A stretch of DNA of 64,000 nucleotides from Zopfochytrium polystomum (Eukaryota > Chytridiomycota > Chytridiomycetes > Chytridiales > Chytridiaceae): the NCBI GenBank assembly GCA_025765615.1, contig JAIVFJ010000006.1, positions 310,001 through 374,000 on the forward strand. Direction: 5' to 3'. The position numbers were made by a program, and so were the translations under genes. Of the stretch, positions 1-10,100 are shown one piece after another. The stretch's first letter is position 1; each line of letters starts with the position of its first letter. A model generated the notes under the pieces. It was not told the origin of the DNA, searched no databases, and was given only the letters and a program-made list of their open reading frames with translations.

Positions 1-518
1 GAGGCTTACGATGCCACAACAGTAGCAGGAGATAAGCGAGCACCCGGCATTCACAAATTTCGACATACGAAAAGGCCGTCTGTGAGTGCGGCAAAAAAAA
101 AGAGAAAAAGGGAGAACAAAAGCACGCTGCAAACCAATGCGCCTCCAATCTGTCACGATTCACCATATAATATTGAATGAGTAAAAATCCGGTTCGTGGG
201 CTTTTTGAACTTTTTGCATACAGTTTGTCCTAGCAAACGACGAGATGTTGCACTTCGGCCCACTGAATTTTAATGCGCATCCCTTCGCCGTGGACTTGAC
301 TGGGATGCAAGATCGAGAGGGGAAGGGGTTGAAAGTCAGTAGTATTGTGTGGGTGTGGAAATATCGGGGGCTGTTGTGCTTGGTGGCGATGGAGGAAGCG
401 AAGGAAAGCGCACCGGTCGCTAGCACAAAAACAGTAACGCTAACGAGGAACAAGGACAGCGTCGGAACGCGCCTCAGCTGCTGCTTCCGCAACTTCAGTC
501 GCTACTCGTTTTCGCAAC
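1..518. other. Intergenic, no gene recognised
   Basis: Open frames occur on both strands here (for example 160-492 on the minus strand), but none shows a recognisable domain or a convincing start context, and they overlap each other. I see no RNA gene or repeat unit other than short A-rich runs. Confidence 0.5.
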
Positions 519-596
519 CACACACAAACACAAACACACACACACACACTCTCTCTCTCTCACTCACTCACTCTCTCTCGCTCTCTCTCTCTCTCA
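519..596. repeat. CA/CT microsatellite
   Basis: A (CA)n tract with interspersed AAC runs directly into a (CT)n tract broken by CACT and CGCT units. It is low-complexity sequence and explains the Thr/His/Ser/Leu-rich open frame that crosses it. Confidence 0.9.
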
Positions 597-1060
597 CCCC
601 CTCGTCTCCCTCTAACTCATAGACACAAGCACTCAATTCCAAATCAATTTGCTGGCTAAAGCACTCTTAATGGGAGTTCCACTGATGTGGCCCTTTAAGA
701 ACAATCATCATATCTACCATTTCGTGTGAGGAGTGCACTTAGGGAGTGCACTTGTTTGTTTTCTTGCTGTTTTCATGAACAAAAGTCCAGTTGCGCACCT
801 CCAAGTCTTTTCTGTTCTTTACTCTTCTTTCCCTACTTTTTTTTGCCAGAGACTGCACACCAACGGTGTGTGACATCATATCGCAGTTAACAAAATCAGT
901 TACATACATTTTTTTGAGCAGGATATCAATATATTCTTACACACCAAAAACCTTTTTTTAATAGGTAATTTCGGCGGCTTAGTGTCCCTGAGGGGTGCGA
1001 AGAGGCGAGTCTCCCTCGGAGCCAATCAGCTTGTGTGCGGCCCCACATGCCGCTGGCCAC
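597..1060. other. Intergenic, AT-rich
   Basis: AT-rich sequence with several T-runs and no supported coding frame. It probably lies upstream of the membrane-protein gene that starts at 1699. Confidence 0.4.
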
Positions 1061-1095
1061 CTCTCTGTCTCTCTGTCTCTCTCTCTCTCTCGCTC

Positions 1096-1135
<40 letters not shown>

Positions 1136-1168
1136 TCTGTCTCCATCTGCGACAAAACATGTGTAAAA

Positions 1169-1199
<31 letters not shown>

Positions 1200-1309
1200 G
1201 CCTGTCTGCCTGTCTGCCGGCCTTCCCGGCTGGACAGCGGAGCACACTGGCCGCAAAATGCTCATCTTGTTTTTCGTTTCGTTTCCGCCACAGCCGCCGG
1301 CAACGCCTC

Positions 1310-1348
<39 letters not shown>
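1061..1348. repeat. Cluster of three microsatellites
   Basis: Three different tracts follow each other: (CT)n with CTGT breaks at about 1061-1130, (TGTC)n at about 1171-1218, and (GCC)n at about 1311-1348. They lie in the leader of the following gene. The frame of that gene stays open through them, which creates an artificially long N-terminus (poly-Ser/Leu, then poly-Ala). Confidence 0.9.
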
Positions 1349-1698
1349 AAGCCGCCCCTATCTTGGCCTTTCCAAGCATTTCACTCACTCCGTCACCCAT
1401 CCAATCAGTCGCTCACACACAGCAACGCACGCATCCGTCCCAGCCTTTCAACTTTTGGCCCATGGTCTCTGCGCCATCTTCGGCGTGGCTGCTGGGCCGC
1501 AATACATCACTTTTCTCCGCCTCCCACCTTGCGCACCGAGGCTCTCGATCGGCTCCCAAGTCGCAGTTGCCTTCTCCAACGTGTGCTGCTGGCTTATCGC
1601 CGCCCATTTCAAGTGCAGCGCGAAGTTGTGCTGTATCCCTTTCAGTCACTTTCGACTCTATCCCATCTTTGGCTCGGGGGCGGATTTGTTCGCCGGCG

Positions 1699-3396
1699 AT
1701 GCCGATTCGCACCTGCGCCGCTATCTTGTTGCTACTCGTGCGATCTTCAGTTGCCCAAACAATGCCGTCATCGACGGCATCACCTAATGCTGCAGATTCT
1801 AACGGTGTTGGGGGAGATACAATGAGTATCGCCAGTGGGGTCGGTGGCATCGTTGTTGGTCTGCTCGTAGCCGCCTCATTGGGGTCAATCGCCTTGTTCT
1901 TCTTGAAAACTTATCTGAAGAAATTGCGAGCGGGCGAGCCGCAAAAGCAAGGCGTAACACCCTCCACTTTCGCTGTCGACGTTGGATACGCGGAATATCC
2001 CTCCAAGCCGTTTGACTTTGTTGGCGCCCAACTTCCTTTGGTCAATGGACCCGCTTCACCCCAGACCCCGTTTCTGGGATCGAATACCCAAGGCTTCGGA
2101 CCCAGCGTCCCTCCACCCACGGGCCAGAGTGCGTTTTCTTCAGAGTCAACGGTACCCTATGGTCAGCAGCTGAATTCTAATCCACGTCGGTCGCGCATAC
2201 GTGACTTCGCAAACATGCCGTTAAGACCAATACTCACCATGTCAAACGCCAGACGCGGTCCTCTAACTCCCGCGTCGTCGAGGAGCTCTAGAGCGAGCGC
2301 TGGCCTATCTAGTCGGCAGTCTACTCCTGTTGGCCGTGGTTCCACAGCCGGAGGAAGCATGCTCCGGTCGTACTTCTCACCTCTTGCTCGGGGAACCCTG
2401 GATCGCACTGACGGCAGGGCGGAGGTTGGCACCAGCAACGGTGGTGCCAGCGGTAGTGCAACCTCTATATCGATCGAGCACCTGCAAGACCGGCTCGTTC
2501 CACCTTTCGCTCCCGAGAGTTCCAATCTAACAGGGCGCATTACGAGTCGAACCCCTACCCCCACAAAGTTGCGAGACCAGACCTTCTTGTCGCGTGACTC
2601 TTTTGACCCAGATCCCCCCCAAAACCCTTTCGAATCCACTGATCAGCCACCAAGCTCGGTCCCCACCTCCACCACTGAAGCTCCACTAGATATGCTTCCT
2701 CGTGACTTCCAGAAAGCCACGTCGGACTTGGTCTCTAACTTCAAACCCATCGATCAACGGATGCTTTCGATGGTTTCAACAACGACAGATTCGTCTGCTC
2801 CAGATGTATCCACGCTCTCGGTTATAACCCAATCCACGAACACCACCAACTCATCTCCTCCTCGTTTGTTGCAGCCGCCAGGAGCACCGCTTAATCCCCG
2901 CCTTCAGCAGCTTCAGTCGGGGGCTTCGGAATCGGATGGTCCGCGCGACTCTGTCGTATCTTATCAGTCTGAGGAGAACTTTTTCTCCTTCCTCCAACAG
3001 CGCGCAACAACGACACCATCGAACGTGCCATCCTCCGCCGTTGCGTCCCCAACATCAGAGCGGCCTCGGGTCGTGTTCAACTCGCCCATACCTATCACCC
3101 CACAGACACAACCCCCGCCGTCGCCAGACTCTTTGGATAGCCCTTTCAGCGACCTCGCACGCGAGCGTTTGGCTTCGCAGGTGCAGCCGACTGTTGGATT
3201 GCTTGGCCCGGGGGGTGTCCGGTACGATGTATCGATGGTGTCGCTGAAAGAGCAGCGCAGCGCAAGTGGCCGGGTTATCGACCGACGAGTCTCGGCAGAT
3301 GCCGAAACTGAAGACGATGAGGCTGACGAAACCCGGTCGTCGCTATCAGCAGCGACAGATCTCTTTGAGGACGGCTCGGAGTACGGCAGGCCGTGA
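1699..3396 (+). CDS. Single-pass membrane protein with Ser/Pro-rich cytoplasmic tail
   Basis: I start at the ATG at 1699, which begins a signal peptide (residues 1-19, ending RSSVAQ), giving 565 aa. The frame is open back to 982, but that part encodes microsatellite translation. A short Ser/Thr/Asn-rich ectodomain of about 25 residues is followed by one membrane helix (about residues 50-73, IVVGLLVAASLGSIALFFL) and a basic stop-transfer KTYLKKLR. The remaining ~490 residues are Ser/Pro/Thr-rich, and the last ~40 are acidic. No domain is recognised. The layout resembles fungal Wsc/Mid2-type cell-wall sensors, but that is inference from architecture only. No intron is needed. Confidence 0.6.
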   Translation: MPIRTCAAILLLLVRSSVAQTMPSSTASPNAADSNGVGGDTMSIASGVGGIVVGLLVAASLGSIALFFLKTYLKKLRAGEPQKQGVTPSTFAVDVGYAEYPSKPFDFVGAQLPLVNGPASPQTPFLGSNTQGFGPSVPPPTGQSAFSSESTVPYGQQLNSNPRRSRIRDFANMPLRPILTMSNARRGPLTPASSRSSRASAGLSSRQSTPVGRGSTAGGSMLRSYFSPLARGTLDRTDGRAEVGTSNGGASGSATSISIEHLQDRLVPPFAPESSNLTGRITSRTPTPTKLRDQTFLSRDSFDPDPPQNPFESTDQPPSSVPTSTTEAPLDMLPRDFQKATSDLVSNFKPIDQRMLSMVSTTTDSSAPDVSTLSVITQSTNTTNSSPPRLLQPPGAPLNPRLQQLQSGASESDGPRDSVVSYQSEENFFSFLQQRATTTPSNVPSSAVASPTSERPRVVFNSPIPITPQTQPPPSPDSLDSPFSDLARERLASQVQPTVGLLGPGGVRYDVSMVSLKEQRSASGRVIDRRVSADAETEDDEADETRSSLSAATDLFEDGSEYGRP

Positions 3397-4013
3397 TATA
3401 CCTTCTAGTCTATCTCTACATTTCAGCCTACTGGCCCAAACGCTTTATTTGTTGATGACGCAAATTAGGTTGTACAGCCTTGCCTTCTTCGGTTTTGAGC
3501 TATGCGAAAAGTAGCCGTTGCAGATTGGGTGAGAGAGTTTACCCTAGCATTCTTCTTTCTTTTTCTCTTTCCTGTGCGACCCTTCTTTGCTCTCCCTTCT
3601 TCGTGGTATCTGGAATATCGCAGCGAAAGGTTCATTCCTCAACAATGTTTCATTTTTCGATTTTTACCTTCGACGATCAAGGCAAGTCGTGGAAAGTGGA
3701 GACGTCGAAAGGCGAGAGCGGAATGGGCAGCCAGCTGATGATTTGTTTTTAAGCCTCTGATTTAAGAATCGTCGTCTGACCACGTTCCACATCCTTTGGC
3801 GTCGGTCAGACTGGCGCAGCAGTCTGAGAGCCTTCCCGGGTGCAGGAAAAAAAAACATAAAAGTACATGCAATAAAAAACGATGACTAAGAAGCTGACTA
3901 ATATAGCCGATTTCGGGAGCTGTTCCAGTGGTGCCAGGGACGCTCTCGTGACCAGGAGGAAGAAAATAAAAAAGTGAAAAACTCCGAAAAACCCAAATTC
4001 CCTAACACGAACG
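3397..4013. other. Intergenic region
   Basis: 3' flank of the membrane-protein gene and 5' flank of the sterol oxidase gene. It is pyrimidine-rich at 3540-3600. The short open frames here have no recognisable content. Confidence 0.4.
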
Positions 4014-5537
4014 ATGAACGGGACTTCCAACCTGCTGCAGCCGCTCTCGGCAGCTTGGGCGGCCACCCTAGACACCTACCTTCTTAACGTGAGTGACAAC
4101 AGCAATCGCTCCGGCCATGCTCTCGACTTGGCGCCATCAGGCTGCGCCATTAATGCTGTGCTGACGACAAGGACGCCAGTTTGCACGCGAGCGAGAGAGA
4201 ACGACGTTGAGGGCTACCCCCTCAACGTCGTTCTCTCTCGCTCGCGTGCAGAGACAGTCGGTTTCATATGTTCCGACTGCTTGTTTGCGTAGAGCGACCG
4301 TGTGACTGCATCGGCACTTGCTGCTTTTAACACCATTCGTCAACAAGCCGACCTCATCTCCACTTGCGAACGACTTGATCCTGTACGGCGTCGTGCCGTA
4401 CTCGATTGCTCTAGGCGTCTTTCTTGGCTGCACAGTGTACGCCAACCTTCTCGATGCATACGCTCCAAAGTGGTTTTACGACCGCTACAAAATTGAGTAC
4501 TCAAGCGGAGGTACTCGTCTCTTGCCCACGCCCATTGTCTTGGTCCTTGTTGGCTCGGTGGCCCTGTCATATCGGCTAATTTGCGGCATTCCGCAGCACG
4601 TGAACAATATGGATCGATGCGGTTGATCCGCCAGGTTGCGTTTGCGCACTTTTGGCTGGGAATAACCTCCATTGGTGGCTTCCAGCTTATCAAGTGGTTC
4701 ACAACGGTTAAGTGCCACTTGGCTGGCTGATTACGCCCATCCTTTCGTACTCATTCGCTGCATGGACATTTTCCTCCAGACCTCTCGGGAAGTCTCTCTT
4801 ATGCTGCCTGTTCACATATTTCTCATGTTGGTCATCGACGATATCTGGTGAGACAACAAAGACGAAAGGAACTTCAGTCTAATATCAACAGGTTTTACTG
4901 GGTTCACCGTGCTTTCCACGTCGTGCCTTACCTGTGGCAGAATATTCACTCGATTCACCATGAGATGAAGGTTTGCCAGTTACTTGTTGCCCAACTATCT
5001 CCTCAAGCCAAAATTTTACAGTATCCGACAGCTTTTGCCGCTGCGTACATGAGCCCTATCGAGATCATTGGCACCGTAGGGATCGGTAGGTCACCACATC
5101 ACGTTTCGGTTTTTTGCTAAGGCTCTGGAAACGAATTTGCGCAGGCACACTTCTCGCTGGGACGGTTGTCAAGCCTGATTTCCTGACTTTCCTCACCTAC
5201 GTCGCTATTCGGACTTTCACGACTGTCGACCCCCACAACGGATGGATGCTTCCATTCAACCCCATGAACTTTTGTGCGTCAGCCTTTTCCTCTTAAGTGT
5301 GGACAGGCTTGAGCTCAAGTTAATCCTGTCCACACTTCTTTTGCAGTGCCTTTCATCGTAACGGTTTTCGATCACGACCTCCACCACCACTTTTCCTCAT
5401 ACCAAGGGCACGCAAAAAATCTTGCCTCGGTATTTACGCCGCTCGACCATCTCTTTGGTACGTACAGTGCTTTCAAGCCGAAACTCAAGTTCGCAAAAAA
5501 CTCTGGCGCCTCGAATGCTAGCCGGAAGAAGGACTGA
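4014..5537 (+). CDS. ERG25: ERG25-like C-4 methylsterol oxidase (fatty acid hydroxylase superfamily)
   Basis: Eight exons join in phase: 4014-4088, 4348-4510, 4597-4706, 4780-4847, 4892-4970, 5022-5085, 5145-5273 and 5347-5537, giving 292 aa, the usual family length of about 300. The three di-iron histidine clusters are visible: HRAFH (HX3H) after DDIWFYWV, HSIHH (HX2HH), and HDLHH (HX2HH) near the C-terminus. Several hydrophobic membrane segments precede them. The family removes C-4 methyl groups in ergosterol synthesis in the ER membrane. The spacing and the SPIEII segment after the second cluster favour ERG25 over ERG3, but the exact substrate is inferred. Intron 1 (4089-4347) holds a long perfect hairpin. 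The C-terminus has no obvious KKXX motif. Confidence 0.85.
4182..4250. repeat. Perfect 32-bp inverted repeat with 5-nt loop
   Basis: The left arm 4182-4213 is the exact reverse complement of the right arm 4219-4250, with loop CTACC at 4214-4218. The arms start with TGCACGCGAGCG. It lies wholly inside intron 1 of the sterol oxidase gene. Confidence 0.95.
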
Positions 5538-5701
5538 TTCCTCTTGTTCTAATGTTACCCTCAATAAATGTCGTTGGATTCCGTGGCCCATCGGCTCTCT
5601 ATGTATTTGTTTTTGATGGTGCATTTTGCAGCGAACACACACATCTGGCCCTGCTCAGTCTGAGCACAAATTTGAGGCCAACTCGAATCGCCAAGTGAAA
5701 G

Positions 5702-6842
5702 ATGGCAGCACGGATCCCGACCCACCTCTCCGAATGGGTTTCGTCAGCTGTGTCGAAGACCCAACCCATCGTTCAAGGAGACTTCGTTTCTCCATACCAG
5801 ATGCGGCTGCTACGTATTCTGATCGACGGACTTTTGGATCCTTCCGCCGAGTCCTCGAGCTCCCTTCCTACAGTCGTCAACCCCGGGTGGCACCTGACCC
5901 TCTTTCCCACGCTTCTTCCAGAGCAGCGGCTGTCCTCAGACGGTTTGAACTGCTTCAATGGCATGGTGGAATTCCCAGCTCATACTGATACGCCGCCCCT
6001 CCCCGCCACTTCTTTGCCCAGGATACCTTCCCGCCTTCGCCCCCCCTGCGCCGTACCTCAAGCGAATGTGGGCAGGCGGGCGTATGGAGTTTGTATCGCC
6101 GATCGCGATGGGGCGCAACGCGGACCTACGTCTTTCCTGCGCGGACGTCGCGATCAAGCGCAGCAAGAGTGGATCGGGTGAACGCGTGTTTGTCAGCGAG
6201 CAGTGGGACATTTCGCAAGAAGGGCAGCTGAAAGTCCGCGACGTACGGACCATTGTTTATATGGAGAACGAACCCAAGTCGGACTCCGCCCCTGGCGATG
6301 GTTAGGCGTTCGCTGACAACCATCCAGTCATGGATTGGACCTTTAACACTGCAAAAGCTTACTGACACCCGAAAGCAGGTCCTGGAAAGCGGAAACCAGC
6401 GGTGACCGCGCTTCCGACTCCCCATTTTTCGGCGACCGTACAGCCAAGCATTTTCACGCTCTTCCGATACTCTGCACTGACTTACAACGCCCACTTGATT
6501 CATTACGATGCTGGACACGCGCGCCAGGTGGAGGGCCACGCTGGGCTGCTGGTGCACGGGCCCTTGACGTGCACTCTTCTGCTGGAATTTCTGACGCGGC
6601 AAGCCGTTGAGCGAAAAGGTGCCCAAGGCGGCGGCGGCGTGCTGCGGACTTTGGAGTATCGCGCTGTGAAGCCTGTGGTGCTTGGCGGACGCCTGTCGTT
6701 GAACGCATCCCCCGAGGCGGGCACCGCAGACTCTGTATCGCGAGACGAGGAAAAGCGCGCAGAGAGATGGAGAGCGTGGGCGACCGATTCGGAGGGGGAC
6801 GTGGTGATGACAGCTCACGCCAGCATCGAGCGACACGAATAA
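5702..6842 (+). CDS. HTD2: Mitochondrial 3-hydroxyacyl-thioester dehydratase, HTD2-like (MaoC hot-dog)
   Basis: Three exons, 5702-5942, 6022-6300 and 6379-6842, join in phase to 327 aa. The first intron restores the DGYLP segment that precedes the conserved RMWAGG motif. The N-terminal half is the inactive-type hot-dog domain. The C-terminal half has RYSALTYNAHLIHYD followed by EGHAGLLVHGPL, the hydratase-2 signature with the catalytic Asp/His pair. The family performs the dehydration step of mitochondrial type II fatty acid synthesis (the route to lipoate). The N-terminus (MAARIPTHLSEWVSSAVSK) has basic and hydroxylated residues but is only a weak presequence. Related itaconyl/mesaconyl-CoA hydratases share the fold, so the substrate is inferred. 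Confidence 0.82.
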
Positions 6843-7066
6843 AAAAAAAAAAAAGGCGATCATGTGATTTTGATGAAATGGCCGGAGTTCCATCGGGGGG
6901 ACGACGAGGGATGAGGGAAGGCAGCCTCGGGGCGCTGAAAGAACATGGCAGGAGCAGCACCAGCATGTATGAGTATGGCATTGCAGTCGAAAAATGCAGC
7001 CCTCCAATCTCTCTCCCCGGCCTCATCATTCTGTAGAATTTTTTTTTCCCCCATTTTTTTTTCATT

Positions 7067-7100
<34 letters not shown>

Positions 7101-7143
7101 CTCGATCTCTCGCTTGGTTTGCGGAAAGACAAACACGGGAACG
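6843..7143. other. Intergenic with poly-T tract
   Basis: The sequence holds an A-run just after the HTD2 stop and a long T-run at about 7069-7100, about 45 bp before the ATG of the RhoGAP gene. Long frames on either strand here are homopolymer artefacts. Confidence 0.5.
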
Positions 7144-10100
7144 ATGTTGGGCACTAGTGGAGACGAGGTCGCCGCCGACGCCGCCGCCGAAGCCGCCACC
7201 GCCGTCGCTGCCACCGCACCAGACAGCCCCCACCGCCCCGACCTTGGTGGCGGCGTTGTTCCCTCCGTCACTGCTCCGAGTCTTGTCACCGACACCGACC
7301 CGTCAGACCGTTGCCCTGAGCGTCGAGCGATCCATCTAACAGCAACCGCCGTACATCTCCCCGAAGACGCCAGTCAAACTGTCCCTCGCCCCAGCGAATC
7401 GCTTGCCCAGTCTGTTTTGTCCCACCATAAATTAACTTTGACGGATGTGGTCCCTCACTCATCGGCGTTACCTCCGGCACCAAATGATTCGTCAAGTGGC
7501 AAGCAACAGAGCTACTCCCAGACTCTTAAGCCGGCCCGCGCGCCTACCCCCCTCTCAAGCGAACAAATTCGCGTTACCCAACGCTCCAATTCACCATCAC
7601 CGACATCTTCTTTTGGTCTGGTTCACACAACCACAACCGCTGCCTTCGGCACAGTCGACAAATCGGATGACTGCTTTCTTGAACCACTTGAAGCACTGAT
7701 AGGCTCCAGTACTGCTGGAAAACCAGCATCTCTTCTTCCTGACGCACCCCCGTCATCACCGTCCTCACCGAAAATTGATTCCATTCCTATTGCGGATCCT
7801 CCACCACCTTCACCAACACGCCAGTTCGTAACCGCAATCTCAAGGTTGTATGGAGACAAAGATGCTGTCGAAGCGGGGAAGTCTAATCCTGAAGACCCAC
7901 CGGACTATGAGATTTCCGCACGTTGCTTTTTGGACGATCCGGTGCTGGTGGTTGGCGACATTGTTGGTAACGGAAGCAGAGCGGAGCAAGAAGCCGCGAC
8001 AGAAGCCGCGACAACTGCACTGGGTACCAATCCTAATTTGGAGAAGGACGATGACATTCGACATGCACTCATATCGCAATACTTCCCGGAGCCAAACAAC
8101 TCGTTGGCCGATTGTATAGAAGCGAGCGCCAGCGACTGTGGAGTCGATGATGACGATGCGCCTTCCACGCCTTCTCTTCCGCCTCCTTCCCCGAACTCTA
8201 TATTCTCTGCAAACTCAGGCTCCTCCCACAACGAAATGTCCTCCCTGCCAACATCATCCACCCCTCACCAGTCCTCTCACTCATCTCCGATCCCAAATCC
8301 CCCACCATTTTTCGATGGTAATCCTCAACAACACTTGTTCCCGTCCGCCCCTTCTTCGGGTGTGGTTGGAGAAGCAGGCCCGTACGATCAGGGACCTGCG
8401 AGCTCGTTTGCCCCACATTCCGTTTCGATTGGTCAGATCGGCGCGAGCAAACCCACGAAACTGGCTTCGCAGAGGCTGAGTATGACACCTCTTGATGCGT
8501 TCTCAAGCAATGCAACACCGCTTTCCTCTTCTCGTTCTTCTCCAGTTCGGTCGCCTCCTCAAATTTTCCCCTCCTCGGAGTCAAATACCGTTTGGGCTGA
8601 CCGGAACCTTCGAATATCGACAACTGGCGGTAGCGGTCGTCCTCTCTCTTTTCCGGGATTCTCTCCGTCCCAATCTCTGTTTATGTGGGTCCTGGCGCAG
8701 CAACATACTGGCGGGCACTCGCACCATCTCTCTTGGCTGGATCCGCACGTACATTCACCGAAGTCAATGGTCAGAGAGCGATTGGCAAAGGCTGACGCTT
8801 ATGACCTCAACGTCGAAGCCTCTGCTGCTGTCACAAATAGTGCAGGCGATGCCGATGACCTTTCTGTTGAAACGGTCGAGTCACAACACGCGGACAGAGA
8901 CCTTTTTCCTTCTGACTTCGACTCCAAAGCGAACAGTCCCCAATCCACCGCGATGCCGCCAGAAGGAAGCGAAGAAGCAAGAATCTCATTACTTTCATCT
9001 CGTTCCATCGAAATTGGCGACCCCTCTTCATTCCTGGACCCAACTCAGCTTCAGCTGTCGCACTCACCCCCCGCACAAGATCTCCACTCCCTTCAAGTGT
9101 TGTCAGAACGACAGGATTTGACCGAAGATGCAGATGTTCCAGGCGACGGCCAAGACCTTGAAACACTGAAACGACCACCTATTCTGTATAACCCCGTTCC
9201 GCCTACGGAAGATTTAGATGCTTCAGCAGTTCGTTTGCCGTCTTCGGTGGTTAAAGTGCTAGACGTTATTGCGAGGGATTCGAACGAAGCGGAGCATTTG
9301 CCGGATGTATCTGAGCGAGCTAGTTCTGCAGTCAAAGCCGATGTAGCTGGTTCGGCACTCTACAGTGTACTCCTGAAAAGCCAATCTGTCGACCAAGAAG
9401 ACTCCTCCTCCACCTCGGATACAGATGGGGAGTGGCATTCCAACGCAAGTTCCTCTGCCGTGTTGACTGAAAACGCTGCGGACGTGCATTCGACTGTCGG
9501 AGAGGTTGGAGTGAACGAGGAGAGTTCCCCTCTGGCACCTGAAGCCTCCCTCAATGAAAATGAGGAATCTCTTCCAACCCGATCGGTTCGTTGAATCCAC
9601 GCTAATTAGCGATTGTAAATCTAATTAACGAATTGCCCTCGTGGAACAGTTTTTTGAGTATTTTCCACAGAATGACCCAGCTCTTCCGTCGTTAGAGGCG
9701 AAAGTCCTCGCACTTTCTTTGCGAAAGTCTGGGTTTCTTCAGCGCCTTAATATCGCACCAGGTCGCCGTGATGCTGAGGTAGACGACTCACAAAATACAG
9801 CAGGATCTGGGTTGAGTCGTTCTTTCTCGACTCTGTGGAAAAATCGCCGAACGGCAACTGTTGTGGATTCTCAGCGAGTGAAGTCATCCACGAGAGCTAA
9901 TGCTGTGACTGGACGACAGTCTCCTTCAGTGCGTGGGACCTCCCCAGCTCTAGAGGAGGACGATCAGTCCAACCATGTTGTAGTCCGTTCCATGTCGCAG
10001 GCGTCCTTCCAATCCCAGCAAACGGACCTGTCTGCGACATCGACGAAAGTAGTGGTTAACTCGGGAGGAGGCTCTGGAAGCATGGGCGTGCTTGGCATAG

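Noticed and set aside
160..622. Frames on both strands near the left edge
   Set aside because: They overlap each other, one crosses a CA/CT microsatellite, and neither resembles a known protein.
982..1698. N-terminal extension of the membrane protein by 239 codons
   Set aside because: It translates microsatellites (poly-Ser/Leu, poly-Ala) and would bury the clear signal peptide that starts at 1699.
6126..7233. Long minus-strand frames (293 and 259 codons) opposite HTD2
   Set aside because: They are shadows of the GC-rich HTD2 exons plus a poly-Lys run from the poly-T tract; no domain is visible.
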